Assembly (NCBI RefSeq): GCF_016446475.1
Contig: NZ_JAEHFP010000039.1
Span: 1 to 34,428 of the forward strand
Direction of reading: 5' to 3'
Source: Paracoccus binzhouensis
GTDB taxonomy: Bacteria > Pseudomonadota > Alphaproteobacteria > Rhodobacterales > Rhodobacteraceae
Length of the DNA: 34,428 nucleotides
Part shown: positions 9,304 to 19,502 of the stretch, one piece after another
How positions within the stretch are numbered: position 1 is the first letter of the stretch
Layout: every line of letters starts with the position of its first letter
Made by a program: the position numbers and the translations under genes
The notes under the pieces: generated by a model
What the model saw: only the letters and a program-made list of their open reading frames with translations
What the model was told of the DNA's origin: nothing
Database searches by the model: none

Positions 9304-9631
9304 GCCGCGGCTGGCCGCCGGCATCTGGGTCGCGGCCTATCTGCGCCGGCTGGGGCTGGCCGGCATCCCGGCCTATGTCACCCGGCACGGCGACGACACC
9401 GCGGGCAGCGTGATGGTGAAATGCGCCACGCTGGACGGCCGCGCCAGCCTGTGGATCCGCGAATGGGATTTCGAGACCGACCGGCGGATCTGGCTGCAGC
9501 TGAACGAGGCCGGGGAGCCCGAGATCGATGCCGAGATCGCCCGCAATGCCGCCCGCGACCCCGACCTGTGGGTGATCGAGATCGAGAGCCGCGACGGCCG
9601 CACCCTGCTGGATCAGGACGGGCTGGCTTGA
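9296..9631 (+). CDS. DUF1491 family protein
   Basis: A 111-residue cytoplasmic protein of the alphaproteobacterial DUF1491 type. The recognisable pattern is an N-terminal WVAAYLRRLGLAGIPAYV segment, then a G-D-D-T-A-G-S turn before a strand (VMVKCATLDG). A W-rich middle (SLWIREWDF) follows, and the end reads DPDLWVIEIESRDGRTLL. Its function is not known to me. The start ATG lies inside the end of era (8-base overlap), so the two are surely co-transcribed and probably coupled. Family assignment is from memory of the pattern, not from a search. Confidence 0.82.
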   Translation: MPEPRLAAGIWVAAYLRRLGLAGIPAYVTRHGDDTAGSVMVKCATLDGRASLWIREWDFETDRRIWLQLNEAGEPEIDAEIARNAARDPDLWVIEIESRDGRTLLDQDGLA

Positions 9632-9642
9632 ACCCTTGCCGG

Positions 9643-9665
9643 GGGTATTTGGAAAACGGTGAAAG
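9643..9665 (-). repeat. dispersed CAAATACCC element, copy 2
   Basis: On the minus strand this copy contains CCGTTTTCCAAATACCC exactly, preceded by CTTTCA. It starts 11 bases after the DUF1491 stop and points against the direction of that gene, so it is not simply a gene-end terminator tail. Confidence 0.7.
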
Positions 9666-9699
9666 GGTCGGCGGAATCGTCCGGCTTGACGGGCGGCAT

Positions 9700-9741
9700 G
9701 GGTATTTGGGGAGCAAAGAAGCCGGGGTTTGGGCCGGCTTC
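9700..9741 (-). repeat. dispersed CAAATACCC element, copy 3, with adjoining 8-bp hairpin
   Basis: On the minus strand the element reads CTTCTTTGCTCCCC then AAATACCC (9721-9700). Directly before it is a perfect 8-bp stem, GAAGCCGG (9718-9725) with CCGGCTTC (9734-9741) and an 8-base loop. Read on the minus strand, the hairpin is followed by TTTGCTCC, which resembles an intrinsic terminator. No minus-strand gene is present here for it to end. It lies about 60 bases before the gyrB promoter. Confidence 0.6.
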
Positions 9742-9804
9742 GTGGCGGCGGGGGCGTGACGCGGCGCGCATGCCGCGCGAACCGCTAAATCTTGTGGCTT
9801 TCCC

Positions 9805-12301
<2,497 letters not shown>

Positions 12302-12418
12302 AACGGCCTGGCTTTCAATCTCTGCAGCGAATCGCTAAGTTTTGATTCAATCTGTGGTTGATTGTTGCCATCCTGCCGCGGCCTGCATGAGAGAACGGTC
12401 ATGTGATGCGGCAAAGCT

Positions 12419-12436
12419 TGCAACCTTGGGGTTGCA
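12419..12436 (+). other. 7-bp hairpin / inverted repeat upstream of the outer-membrane protein gene
   Basis: TGCAACC (12419-12425) and GGTTGCA (12430-12436) flank a TTGG loop. It lies 79-96 bases upstream of the start at 12515, within the 213-base gap after gyrB, which is clearly richer in A+T than its surroundings. It could be a regulator-binding palindrome or an mRNA leader stem-loop. No confident -35/-10 pair was found near it. TTGATT also occurs twice, 16 bases apart, at about 12342 and 12358. Confidence 0.4.
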
Positions 12437-12514
12437 GGTCTAGCTCTGAAGAAAATTTCGACGCCGGCCATTGCATATTCCTGGCCGCGCCGTCCCTCGC
12501 ATAGGAGTAGAAAC

Positions 12515-13216
12515 ATGCGTGCTGTTCGTCTGAACGCCCATATCGCCGCCTCGGTCGCTACGCTGGCGCTCGGCACCCTGGCCGCCAATGCCGGCGGCTA
12601 CACCCCGCCGGTGGTCGATACCGGCGTGGTCGCCCCGGTGGTCGATGCCGCGCCGGTCGGCAACTGGCAGGGCGGCTATGCCGGTCTGACCCTGGGCTAT
12701 GGCTTCGGCGGCGACGACGATGTGGGGATCAACGGCACCACTCCCGGCTCGCTGGAAATCAGCGGCGTGAACGGCGGCGTCCGCCTGGGCTATCGCTGGC
12801 AGCGCGACCGCTGGGTCATCGGCCCCGAACTGGGCTACGAGGGCGGCAATATCGACGACAGCTTCTCGGCCGGCGGCTATGACGCCGAAGCGAAGATCAA
12901 GAACGTTCTGGCCCTGCGCCTGAAGACCGGCTACGTCTTCGAGAACGACATCATGGTCTATGGCATCGCCGGCGTGGCGCGCGGCAAGGTCGATTACTCG
13001 GTGACCGGCAACGGTGCCGCCATCGACGACACCTATACCAAGACCGGCTATATCCTCGGCCTGGGCGCCGAGAAGATGATCAACGACCGCTGGTCGGTGA
13101 CCGGCGAATACGAATATGCCAACTTCGGCAAGGAAACCCTGTCGGACGGCACCTACGAAACCGAGGCGACGCCCAAGTTCCACAACCTCAAGGTGGGCGT
13201 GAACTTCAAGTTCTGA
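12515..13216 (+). CDS. outer-membrane beta-barrel protein (opacity/Omp25-like family)
   Basis: A 233-residue exported protein with a signal peptide (cleavage likely after ANA at about residue 26) and a short Pro/Val-rich linker. The rest is a run of alternating amphipathic strands typical of an 8-stranded barrel: GGYAGLTLGYGFG, GGVRLGYRWQRDRWVIGPELGY, LRLKTGYVFENDIMVYGIAGVARG, WSVTGEYEYANFG, HNLKVGVNFKF. The terminal Phe is the usual BAM-recognition residue. This resembles the porin-family/Omp25-type proteins abundant in alphaproteobacteria, whose exact role varies. The ATG at 12515 has AGGAG 6-10 bases upstream. A strong terminator follows at 13249, so it looks monocistronic. Confidence 0.87.
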   Translation: MRAVRLNAHIAASVATLALGTLAANAGGYTPPVVDTGVVAPVVDAAPVGNWQGGYAGLTLGYGFGGDDDVGINGTTPGSLEISGVNGGVRLGYRWQRDRWVIGPELGYEGGNIDDSFSAGGYDAEAKIKNVLALRLKTGYVFENDIMVYGIAGVARGKVDYSVTGNGAAIDDTYTKTGYILGLGAEKMINDRWSVTGEYEYANFGKETLSDGTYETEATPKFHNLKVGVNFKF

Positions 13217-13248
13217 TCCACGGGATCTGATCCGGCTCCACGGACGGG

Positions 13249-13279
13249 AAAGGGTCGCTTTCGGGCGGCCCTTTTCGTT
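13249..13279 (+). terminator. intrinsic terminator of the outer-membrane protein gene
   Basis: AAAGGGTCGC (13249-13258) pairs with GCGGCCCTTT (13265-13274) as a 10-bp stem with one G-T wobble and a 6-base loop. TTTTCGTT follows at 13272-13279. It is 33 bases after the stop at 13216 and lies between this gene and the convergent pdeM. It may partly serve the opposite strand, although the T-tract there is weaker. Confidence 0.8.
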
Positions 13280-13300
13280 GGGGACCCTGGTCAGCGCTCT

Positions 13301-13951
13301 CTAGCGCCGCGGGCCGACGGGCAGGGCGATGGCACGGCGGCCGCAGGCCACGGCCAGGCCGTGCGGCACCAGCGCGCGCAGCGCCGGATCGTCATGGGAC
13401 AGCCCGCCGGTATAGGCGCCGAAGGCCGGCAGCAGCAGGTGGTCCCGCCCCAGCAGGAAGGCGCGCCGCCGCTCGCCGGCAAGCCGCACCACCGGGTGGA
13501 AATGGCCGGAAATATCCGGGCCGGGGCCGGCCTCGTGCCGCAGCGCGACGCCGCCCAGCATCAGGCTTTCCGCCGCCGTGCCGGGCAGGCCGGCCGGCGC
13601 GCCCGGATCGTGGTTGCCGCCGATCCACAGCCAGTCGCGCCCCTGCGCCAGCCGCGACAGCGCGCTGGCGACCTGCGGATCCAGCGCCTCGGCAGCCGCC
13701 AGGTCGTCGAACCCGTCTCCCAGGCTGACGACGCGCCGCGGCTGCAAGGCGGCGATCTCGGCCACCAGCCGCTCCAGCGTCGCCAGCCCCTCATAGGGCG
13801 GCAGCAGGGGACCGCCGCGCCGGGCCATGCGCTCGGACTTGCCCAGGTGCAGGTCGGCCACGATCAGCCAGCCGCCCTCGGGCCACCACAGCGCGCCAGA
13901 AGCCCGCGCCTCAAGCCGCAAAGCATGGAAATCAAAGGCATATCCGCTCAT
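13301..13951 (-). CDS. pdeM: ligase-associated DNA damage response endonuclease PdeM (metallophosphoesterase)
   Basis: A 216-residue binuclear metallophosphoesterase, the last gene of the repair operon. The metal-ligand motifs appear in the expected order: ADLHLGK (D33, H35), SLGDGFDD (D79, D82), GGNHDPGA (N113, H114), SGHFHP (H150, H152). The Pseudomonas putida homologue (MPE) is a manganese-dependent endonuclease acting on single-stranded DNA; the same activity here is inferred. The ATG at 13951-13949 overlaps the stop of the helicase gene (ATGA), so it is translationally coupled. The stop is TAG at 13303-13301, close to the terminator of the converging outer-membrane protein gene. Confidence 0.92.
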   Translation of the reverse strand: MSGYAFDFHALRLEARASGALWWPEGGWLIVADLHLGKSERMARRGGPLLPPYEGLATLERLVAEIAALQPRRVVSLGDGFDDLAAAEALDPQVASALSRLAQGRDWLWIGGNHDPGAPAGLPGTAAESLMLGGVALRHEAGPGPDISGHFHPVVRLAGERRRAFLLGRDHLLLPAFGAYTGGLSHDDPALRALVPHGLAVACGRRAIALPVGPRR

Positions 13952-16380
13952 GCGATCCCTTCCAGCCCGGCCTCGGCCATCAGCGCCGCGGCCTCGATCT
14001 GCGCCAGCCGCTCGCGACCCTCGCCGCGGATCGGCACCCGGCCGACCTCGAGCAGCAGCGGCGCGGCCATGGGCGAGACGCGGTCCAGCATCCGATGCGC
14101 ACGCCGGGGCGAGCGGTCCAGCATTTCCTCGATCCGACCAAAATCGACAAGGCCCCGCCCGGCTTCCTCGGCGGTGATGCGCAGCAGCAGGTGGCCGGGA
14201 TCGTATTTGCGCAGGGTGTCGTAAAGGATGTCGCTGGAGAAGGTCGCCTGCCGGCCGGTCTTCCGCTGCCCCGGCATGTTGCGCTGGATCAGCCCGGCGA
14301 CGGTGGCGATATTGCGGAAGGTGCGCTTCATCACCGCATTGCCGCCCAGCCAGTCGCCCAGGCCCGCCCGCAGCCGCGCCCGGTCCAGCAGCGGCGACGG
14401 ATCGCGCAGCGGATCCAGCGACCAGGCAAGCAGCGCGTAATCGGTGGACAGGAAACCCAAGGGGCCCAGCCCCGCTTCCTCCATCGCGCGGGTCAGCAGC
14501 AGGCCCAGCGTCTGCAAGGCATTGCGGCCGGCGAAACCGTAAAGCGCGAAATGCCACAGCCCGGCATGGGGAAAGCTTTCCGACAGCAGCAGCCCGGGCC
14601 GGGGCAGGGCCGAGACCCGGGCCTGCAGATCCAGCCAGTCGCGGGTCTGTTCCGGCAAGGCGCCATGCCGCGCCGGATCGCCGATCAGCGCCAGCACGCG
14701 ATGCGAAAGCTGCGTGGACATGGCCAGCTTGACGCCGGAATAGACCGCGATCTTCGGCTGGCGCGAAGGATCTGGCGTGACCTCGATCACCATCTCGCGC
14801 ATCGCATCCATGCGCACCACCCGCCCGCCGATCAGGAAACTGTCGCCGGGGGTCAGGCTGGCGGCGAAGGCTTCCTCGACCTCGCCCAGCGGTGCGCCGC
14901 CGCGGCCGCGCAGCCGGACCCTCACCATCTCGGCCTCGACGATGGTGCCGACATTCATGCGCAGCAGCTTCGCTGCCCGCGGATCGCGCAGCTGCCACAG
15001 GCCGTTTCGCAGCATCAGCCGCTGCCAGCGGTCATAGGCACGCAAGGCGTAGCCCCCGGTCGCGGCGAAATCCAGGCAGGCGTCGAAATCCGCCCGCGTC
15101 AGGCCGCGATAGGGCCCGGCCGTCACCACCTCGGCATAAAGCGCGTCGGCGTCGAAGGGCGCGGCGCAAGCGGTCAGAAGGATATGCTGGCACAGCACGT
15201 CCAAGGGCCCCGGTCCGCGCGGATCGCCATCCAGGTCGCGTTCGCGCACCGCTTCCAGCGCCGCGACGCATTCGATCTGCTCGAAACGGTTCGCCGGCAC
15301 GATCCGCGCCTTCGAGGGCGCGTTATAGCGATGGTTCGCCCGGCCGATGCGCTGCACCAGCCGCTTGACGTTCTTGGGCGCGCCGACCTGGATCACCAGG
15401 TCGACGGCGCCCCAGTCGATGCCCAGGTCCAGGCTGCCGGTCGCGACCACGGCGCGCAACTCGCCCGCCGCCATCGCCGCCTCCACCCGCGCCCGCTGCT
15501 CGCGCGCCAGACTGCCATGGTGCAAGCCGATGGGCAGGTTTTCGTCATTCTGGGCCCAGAGCGCCTGGAAGAACAGCTCGGCCTGGGCGCGGGTGTTGAT
15601 GAAGATGATGGTGGTCCGGGCCTCTCGGATCGCCGCCAGCACCTCGGGGATGGCATGATGCCCGCCGCCGCCGGACCAGGGCGCAGGCCGGGCGGTAGGC
15701 AGCATGGCGATGTCGGGATCGGGACCGGGATCGGCCTCGACGATCTCGACCGACGCCGTCCCGGCCATGAAACCGGCCAGCGCCTGCGGATCCTCGACGG
15801 TGGCGGACAGCCCCGTGACCCGCAGCCCCGGCGCGAGCCGCCGCAGCCGCGCCAGGCCCAGCATCAGCTGGTCGCCGCGCTTGCTCTCGGCCAGGGCGTG
15901 CAGCTCGTCCAGCACCACCCGGCGCAGCCCGCCAAAGATCGCCGGCGCCTCGGGATAGCTCAGCATCAGGGCCAGACTCTCGGGCGTGGTCAGCAGGATA
16001 TCGGGCGGATCGACGCGCTGGCGCCGACGCTGGCCCTGGCCGGTATCGCCCGTGCGGTCCTCCACCCGGATGCCCAGCCCCAGCTCCGCCACCGGCCGCG
16101 CCAGGTTGCGGCCAATGTCCGCCGTCAGCGCCTTCAGCGGCGAGACATAGAGCGTATGCAGCCCGCCTCTGCCGCTCTTTCCGTTTTCCAAATACCCATC
16201 CGGCCGCGCCACCCGCGCCAGCTCCACCAGCGAGGGCAGGAACCCCGCCAGCGTCTTCCCGCCCCCGGTCGGCGCGATCAGCAGGCTGTCGCCCTGGGCT
16301 GCCAGCAGCGCCAGCTGATGCGGATGCGGCTGCCAGCCCCGGCGGGCGAACCAGTCCTGGAACGCGGGCGGCAGGATCAC
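13948..16380 (-). CDS. ligase-associated DEXH-box helicase (bacterial Lhr-Core)
   Basis: An 810-residue superfamily 2 helicase of the Lhr-Core type, a 3'-5' translocase on single-stranded DNA. Visible motifs are I APTGGGKT (36-43), Ia SPLKAL (80-85), II DELH (158-161) and III SAT (192-194). IV is IIFINTRAQ (256-264), V ATGSLDLGID (311-320) and VI QRIGRANHR (341-349). The winged-helix and Lhr-specific C-terminal domains follow. The start is GTG at 16380-16378, overlapping the ligase stop as GTGA; there is no ATG nearby. The oddity is residues 61-72 (DGYLENGKSGRG), encoded by a copy of the dispersed repeat. They sit between motifs I and Ia, where related proteins, as I recall them, run almost directly into GLHTLYVSPLKAL. 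The frame is intact, so the gene is probably functional. Confidence 0.93.
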   Translation of the reverse strand: MILPPAFQDWFARRGWQPHPHQLALLAAQGDSLLIAPTGGGKTLAGFLPSLVELARVARPDGYLENGKSGRGGLHTLYVSPLKALTADIGRNLARPVAELGLGIRVEDRTGDTGQGQRRRQRVDPPDILLTTPESLALMLSYPEAPAIFGGLRRVVLDELHALAESKRGDQLMLGLARLRRLAPGLRVTGLSATVEDPQALAGFMAGTASVEIVEADPGPDPDIAMLPTARPAPWSGGGGHHAIPEVLAAIREARTTIIFINTRAQAELFFQALWAQNDENLPIGLHHGSLAREQRARVEAAMAAGELRAVVATGSLDLGIDWGAVDLVIQVGAPKNVKRLVQRIGRANHRYNAPSKARIVPANRFEQIECVAALEAVRERDLDGDPRGPGPLDVLCQHILLTACAAPFDADALYAEVVTAGPYRGLTRADFDACLDFAATGGYALRAYDRWQRLMLRNGLWQLRDPRAAKLLRMNVGTIVEAEMVRVRLRGRGGAPLGEVEEAFAASLTPGDSFLIGGRVVRMDAMREMVIEVTPDPSRQPKIAVYSGVKLAMSTQLSHRVLALIGDPARHGALPEQTRDWLDLQARVSALPRPGLLLSESFPHAGLWHFALYGFAGRNALQTLGLLLTRAMEEAGLGPLGFLSTDYALLAWSLDPLRDPSPLLDRARLRAGLGDWLGGNAVMKRTFRNIATVAGLIQRNMPGQRKTGRQATFSSDILYDTLRKYDPGHLLLRITAEEAGRGLVDFGRIEEMLDRSPRRAHRMLDRVSPMAAPLLLEVGRVPIRGEGRERLAQIEAAALMAEAGLEGIA
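16177..16199 (+). repeat. dispersed CAAATACCC element, copy 4, inside the Lhr helicase gene
   Basis: CTTTCCG-TTTTCC-AAATACCC-AT matches the core exactly and lies within the helicase coding sequence on the opposite strand. Read in the helicase frame, it encodes GYLENGK and uses TTG and GGA, with AGA just beyond. These codons are unusual for this GC-rich gene. It is the only copy of the seven that is inside a gene. Confidence 0.75.
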
Positions 16381-17921
16381 AGCATCGCCTCGAGCGTCTC
16401 CAGCCGATCCGCCTCGGCTGCCGGCTTGTCCCAGCGGATACGGCTGATGCGGGGAAAGCGCATCGCCACGCCCGAGCGGTGCCGGGTCGAGCGGTTCAGC
16501 CCCTCGAAGGCCACCTCGACCACCAGCTTCGGCGCCAAGGCCCGCACCGGCCCGTAGCGCTCGACGGTGTTCTGGCGCACGAAACGGTCGAGTTCCCGCA
16601 GCTCGGCATCGGTGAAGCCGAAATAGGCCTTGCCCACCGGCACCAGCGCGTCGCCATCCCACAGCCCGAAGGTGAAGTCGGAATGAAAGCCCGAGCGCTT
16701 GCCGTGGCCGCGCTGCGCATAGATCAGCACCGCATCGACCACCATCGGGTCGCGTTTCCACTTGAACCAGGGCCCGCGCGGCCGTCCGGCGACATAGGCC
16801 GAATCGCGGCGCTTGATCATCACCCCCTCGATCACCGCCGCCGGCGGATCGGCGCGCAGCGCCGCCAGATCCTCCCACGTGGCGAAATCCAGAAGCGGCG
16901 AGATGTCGATGCGCGGGCCCAGATCCACCGCCTCCAGCACCGCGCGGCGCATTTCCAGCGGCTCGGCGCGCAGGTCGCGCCCCTGCCACAGCAGCAGGTC
17001 GTAAAGCCGCAAACCCGCCGGGTGGCTGGCCAGCAGGCCCTTGCCGACGGCCTTGCGGTTCAGCCGCTTCTGCAACTCGCCAAAGGGCGCGACCTCGTCC
17101 CCGCGGCGCACGATCAGCTCGCCATCGGCGCTGCCATCGAAATCCATCGCCTCGATCACGTCGGGAAAGGCGTGCGAGATATCCTCGCCACTGCGGGAAT
17201 ACAGCCGCCGCATGCCGCCTTCGCTGACCGCCTGCACGCGGATGCCGTCCCATTTCCACTCGGCGAAATAGGCGCCGGGGTCCAGAGCGCGCAACTCGTC
17301 CAGATCGGTCGGCGTGGACAGCATCACCGGGCGGAACGGCGCCAGCGCCGCGCTGTCCGGCCGCGCCCCGCCGGAGAGCCAGCCGAACAGGGCCGCATAG
17401 GGTGGCGCCAGCCCGTGCCAGATCTCCTCGATCTCGGGGACCGAGGGCGCGCCCATCCCCGCCAGCGCCATCCGCGCCATGCGGGCCGAGACGCCGACGC
17501 GCAGGTTGCCGGTGGCGAGCTTCAGGAAGGCCAGCCGCTCGGACGGGCCCAGCCGGTCCAGCATGCCGGCAACGGCGCCGGGCAGCGCCGCCTTGCCGGT
17601 GCCCTGCAACAACGCCACCGCCTGGGACAGCGACGGATCATCCTCGGCGCCCTCGGGCCAGATCAGCGCGATGGTCTCGGCCAGGTCGCCGACGAAATCA
17701 TAGCTCAGCGCCAGAAGCTGGTCGTCCACCCGCTCGGCCGCCAGCCCGCGCAGAAGCAAGGGCGTGACCCGGCGCAGCTCCAGATCGCCGGTCAGCGCCG
17801 CCAGGGCCCAGCCGCGATCCGGGTCCGGGGTGCGTTCCAGATAATGCTGCAAGAGCTGCAGCTTGGCATTGCGCGCCGGCGTGAAGGCCAGCCGTTCCAG
17901 CAGGGCGGCAAAACCCTTCAT
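16377..17921 (-). CDS. ATP-dependent DNA ligase (ligase-associated repair operon type)
   Basis: A 514-residue ATP-dependent DNA ligase. The N-terminal alpha-helical DNA-binding domain spans about 1-190 and includes FLKLATGNLRVGVS. The adenylation domain has motif I EWKWDGIR with the nucleotidyl lysine K223, motif III around LYDLLLWQ, motif IV EGVMIK (365-370) and motif V WFKWKR (385-390). A C-terminal OB fold ends in PRISRIRWDKP. It has no polymerase or nuclease domain, so it is not LigD, and no Ku gene is nearby. The ATG at 17921-17919 overlaps the exonuclease stop (ATGA). The replicative NAD-dependent ligase is expected elsewhere; this one is presumably for repair, together with its operon partners. 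Confidence 0.93.
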   Translation of the reverse strand: MKGFAALLERLAFTPARNAKLQLLQHYLERTPDPDRGWALAALTGDLELRRVTPLLLRGLAAERVDDQLLALSYDFVGDLAETIALIWPEGAEDDPSLSQAVALLQGTGKAALPGAVAGMLDRLGPSERLAFLKLATGNLRVGVSARMARMALAGMGAPSVPEIEEIWHGLAPPYAALFGWLSGGARPDSAALAPFRPVMLSTPTDLDELRALDPGAYFAEWKWDGIRVQAVSEGGMRRLYSRSGEDISHAFPDVIEAMDFDGSADGELIVRRGDEVAPFGELQKRLNRKAVGKGLLASHPAGLRLYDLLLWQGRDLRAEPLEMRRAVLEAVDLGPRIDISPLLDFATWEDLAALRADPPAAVIEGVMIKRRDSAYVAGRPRGPWFKWKRDPMVVDAVLIYAQRGHGKRSGFHSDFTFGLWDGDALVPVGKAYFGFTDAELRELDRFVRQNTVERYGPVRALAPKLVVEVAFEGLNRSTRHRSGVAMRFPRISRIRWDKPAAEADRLETLEAML

Positions 17922-18907
17922 TCCGCCTCGTCCTCGTAGCCGACCAGCCGCAGCGGCCGGGCCGGGATCTGCGCCAGTTCGCACCAGCGGATCACGCCAT
18001 CCTCGGCGCCATGCGTGACCCAGACCTCGGCGGGCGCCAGTTCCGCCAGCGTCGCGGTCAGCGCCGGCCAGTCGACATGGTCGCTGATGACCAGCGGCAG
18101 TTCGACCCCGCGCTGCCGCGCCCGCGCCCGCACCGCCATCCAGCCCGAGGCGAAGCCGATCACCGGGTCGCGGAACCGCTGCACCCAGGGGCTGGCGAAT
18201 GCCGAGGGCGGGGCGATCACCAGCTGCGCCGCCACATCCTCGGCCGTGGCAGGCACCAGCGTGCCCAGATCGACGCCGCGGGCCGCATAGAAATCGCAAA
18301 GCAGCTTCAGCGCGCCATGGATGGCGACGGGCGCGTCATAGCCGGCCTCGCGCAGCAGCGCGATGACATGCTGCGCCTTGCCCAGGGCATAGGCGCCGAT
18401 CAGATGCGGGCGCTCGGGAAACTCGGCCATGCTGGAGAGCAGCTTTTCCACCTGCACCGCCGGGTCGGGAAAGCGGAACACCGGCAGGCCGAAGGTCGCC
18501 TCGGTCACGAAGACGTCGCAGGGCACCGGCTGGAAGGGTGCGCAGGTCGGGTTCGGCTGGCGCGCGTAATCGCCCGAGACGACGATGCGGCAGCCCCCCG
18601 CCTCGACCGCGATCTGGCTTGAGCCCAGCACATGCCCGGCCGGGTGGAATCCCACCGTGACGCCGCCGATGCGGGTTTCCCCCTCGGCCACCTGGGTCGC
18701 GCCGGCAAAGCCGTCGCCCATACGCAGCCGCATGATCTCCAGCGTTTCGGCCGTGGCCATGACCGCGCCATGGCCGAAGCGGGCGTGGTCGGAATGGCCG
18801 TGGGTGATCAGCGCGCGCGCGACCGGACGCAGCGGGTCGATGTGGAAGCCGCCCTCGGGGCAGAAAAGGCCGGCTTCGGTCGGAAACAGGATGGAATCGG
18901 CGCGCAT
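17918..18907 (-). CDS. ligase-associated DNA damage response exonuclease (metallo-beta-lactamase fold)
   Basis: A 329-residue MBL/beta-CASP-type nuclease and the first gene of the four-gene repair operon. The metal signature HGHSDH lies at 36-41, with GHVLGSSQ (91-98), SGDY (111-114) and TEATF (135-139) in the usual spacing. The beta-CASP half follows, with YALGKAQHV, the ISDHVDWP segment and a late WVTHGAE motif. In the known Lhr-MPE-Lig-Exo cassette this component is called Exo; a DNA exonuclease or SNM1-like activity is the family-based expectation. The start ATG at 18907 lies 30 bases after the stop of the Lrp-type gene on the same strand, so read-through from that gene is possible. Confidence 0.92.
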   Translation of the reverse strand: MRADSILFPTEAGLFCPEGGFHIDPLRPVARALITHGHSDHARFGHGAVMATAETLEIMRLRMGDGFAGATQVAEGETRIGGVTVGFHPAGHVLGSSQIAVEAGGCRIVVSGDYARQPNPTCAPFQPVPCDVFVTEATFGLPVFRFPDPAVQVEKLLSSMAEFPERPHLIGAYALGKAQHVIALLREAGYDAPVAIHGALKLLCDFYAARGVDLGTLVPATAEDVAAQLVIAPPSAFASPWVQRFRDPVIGFASGWMAVRARARQRGVELPLVISDHVDWPALTATLAELAPAEVWVTHGAEDGVIRWCELAQIPARPLRLVGYEDEAE

Positions 18908-18937
18908 GACCCGAAGATGTAGAACATTTCGTGAAAA

Positions 18938-19411
18938 TCAAGCCGGGGACAGCGGCCGGCCCTCGAAGATCGTCTCCATCGAGAAAACGCCGGTGACGCG
19001 TTCCAGGTCCATGTCGGCGATCAGCCGCTTGTAAAGCGCGTCATAGCCCGCCATGCCGCCCACCACCGCCTTGGCCATGTAATCCCATTCGCCGCCGATG
19101 CGGTGGAACTCGGTGATCTGCGGCAGCGATTCGATGCGGGCGCGAAAGCGCCGCGCCCAAGCGTCGTCGTGATGGCGGGTGCGGACCATGATGAACACCG
19201 TCAGCCCCAGCCCCAGCGCCGCCGCGTCGATGACCGCGCGGCTGCCTTGCAGCACCCCGGCCTCGGTCAGCCGCTGCAAGCGCCGCCAGCAGGCGTTCTG
19301 CGACAGGCCCACCCGCTCGGCCAACTCGCGTTGCGACAGGCTGGCATCGCGCTGCAGAAGTGCCAGCAGGCGGTTGTCGATTTCGTCCAGTGAGAGAGAT
19401 TTATCGTTCAT
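18938..19411 (-). CDS. Lrp/AsnC family transcriptional regulator
   Basis: A 157-residue regulator. The N-terminal AsnC-type helix-turn-helix (LDEIDNRLLALLQRDASLSQ, then AERVGLSQNACWRRLQRL) occupies about 8-55. The RAM/ligand-binding domain follows (LTVFIMVRTRHHD, RIGGEWDYMAKAVV, YDALYKRLI). The size and layout are full-length. It is divergent from the class V aminotransferase-like gene, with only 91 bases between starts, so it probably controls that gene and itself. The ATG at 19411 is the natural start. The shared gap contains the near-palindrome CCAAAATTTGG (19419-19429). The effector is unknown; an amino acid is likely by family. Confidence 0.93.
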   Translation of the reverse strand: MNDKSLSLDEIDNRLLALLQRDASLSQRELAERVGLSQNACWRRLQRLTEAGVLQGSRAVIDAAALGLGLTVFIMVRTRHHDDAWARRFRARIESLPQITEFHRIGGEWDYMAKAVVGGMAGYDALYKRLIADMDLERVTGVFSMETIFEGRPLSPA

Positions 19412-19418
19412 ATGACAA

Positions 19419-19454
19419 CCAAAATTTGGAAAATGTGCAGATATTCAGAATGAT
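19419..19454 (+). promoter_or_regulatory. candidate operator and promoter between the Lrp-type gene and the aminotransferase
   Basis: CCAAAATTTGG (19419-19429, arms CCAAA/TTTGG around one base) overlaps a possible -35 TTGGAA (19426-19431). AATGAT (19449-19454) follows 17 bases later. The block is A+T-rich in a GC-rich neighbourhood, as expected for Lrp/AsnC-type binding. This is a pattern match only. Confidence 0.42.
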
Positions 19455-19502
19455 TTCTCGCCACCTGCGGGTCAAGATGCACGCATGAAGACGAGGAAAC
19501 CG

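Noticed and set aside
16377..17921. Ligase as part of a Ku/LigD end-joining system
   Set aside because: It has no polymerase or phosphoesterase domain, and no Ku gene is nearby. The neighbours are those of the Lhr-MPE-Lig-Exo cassette.
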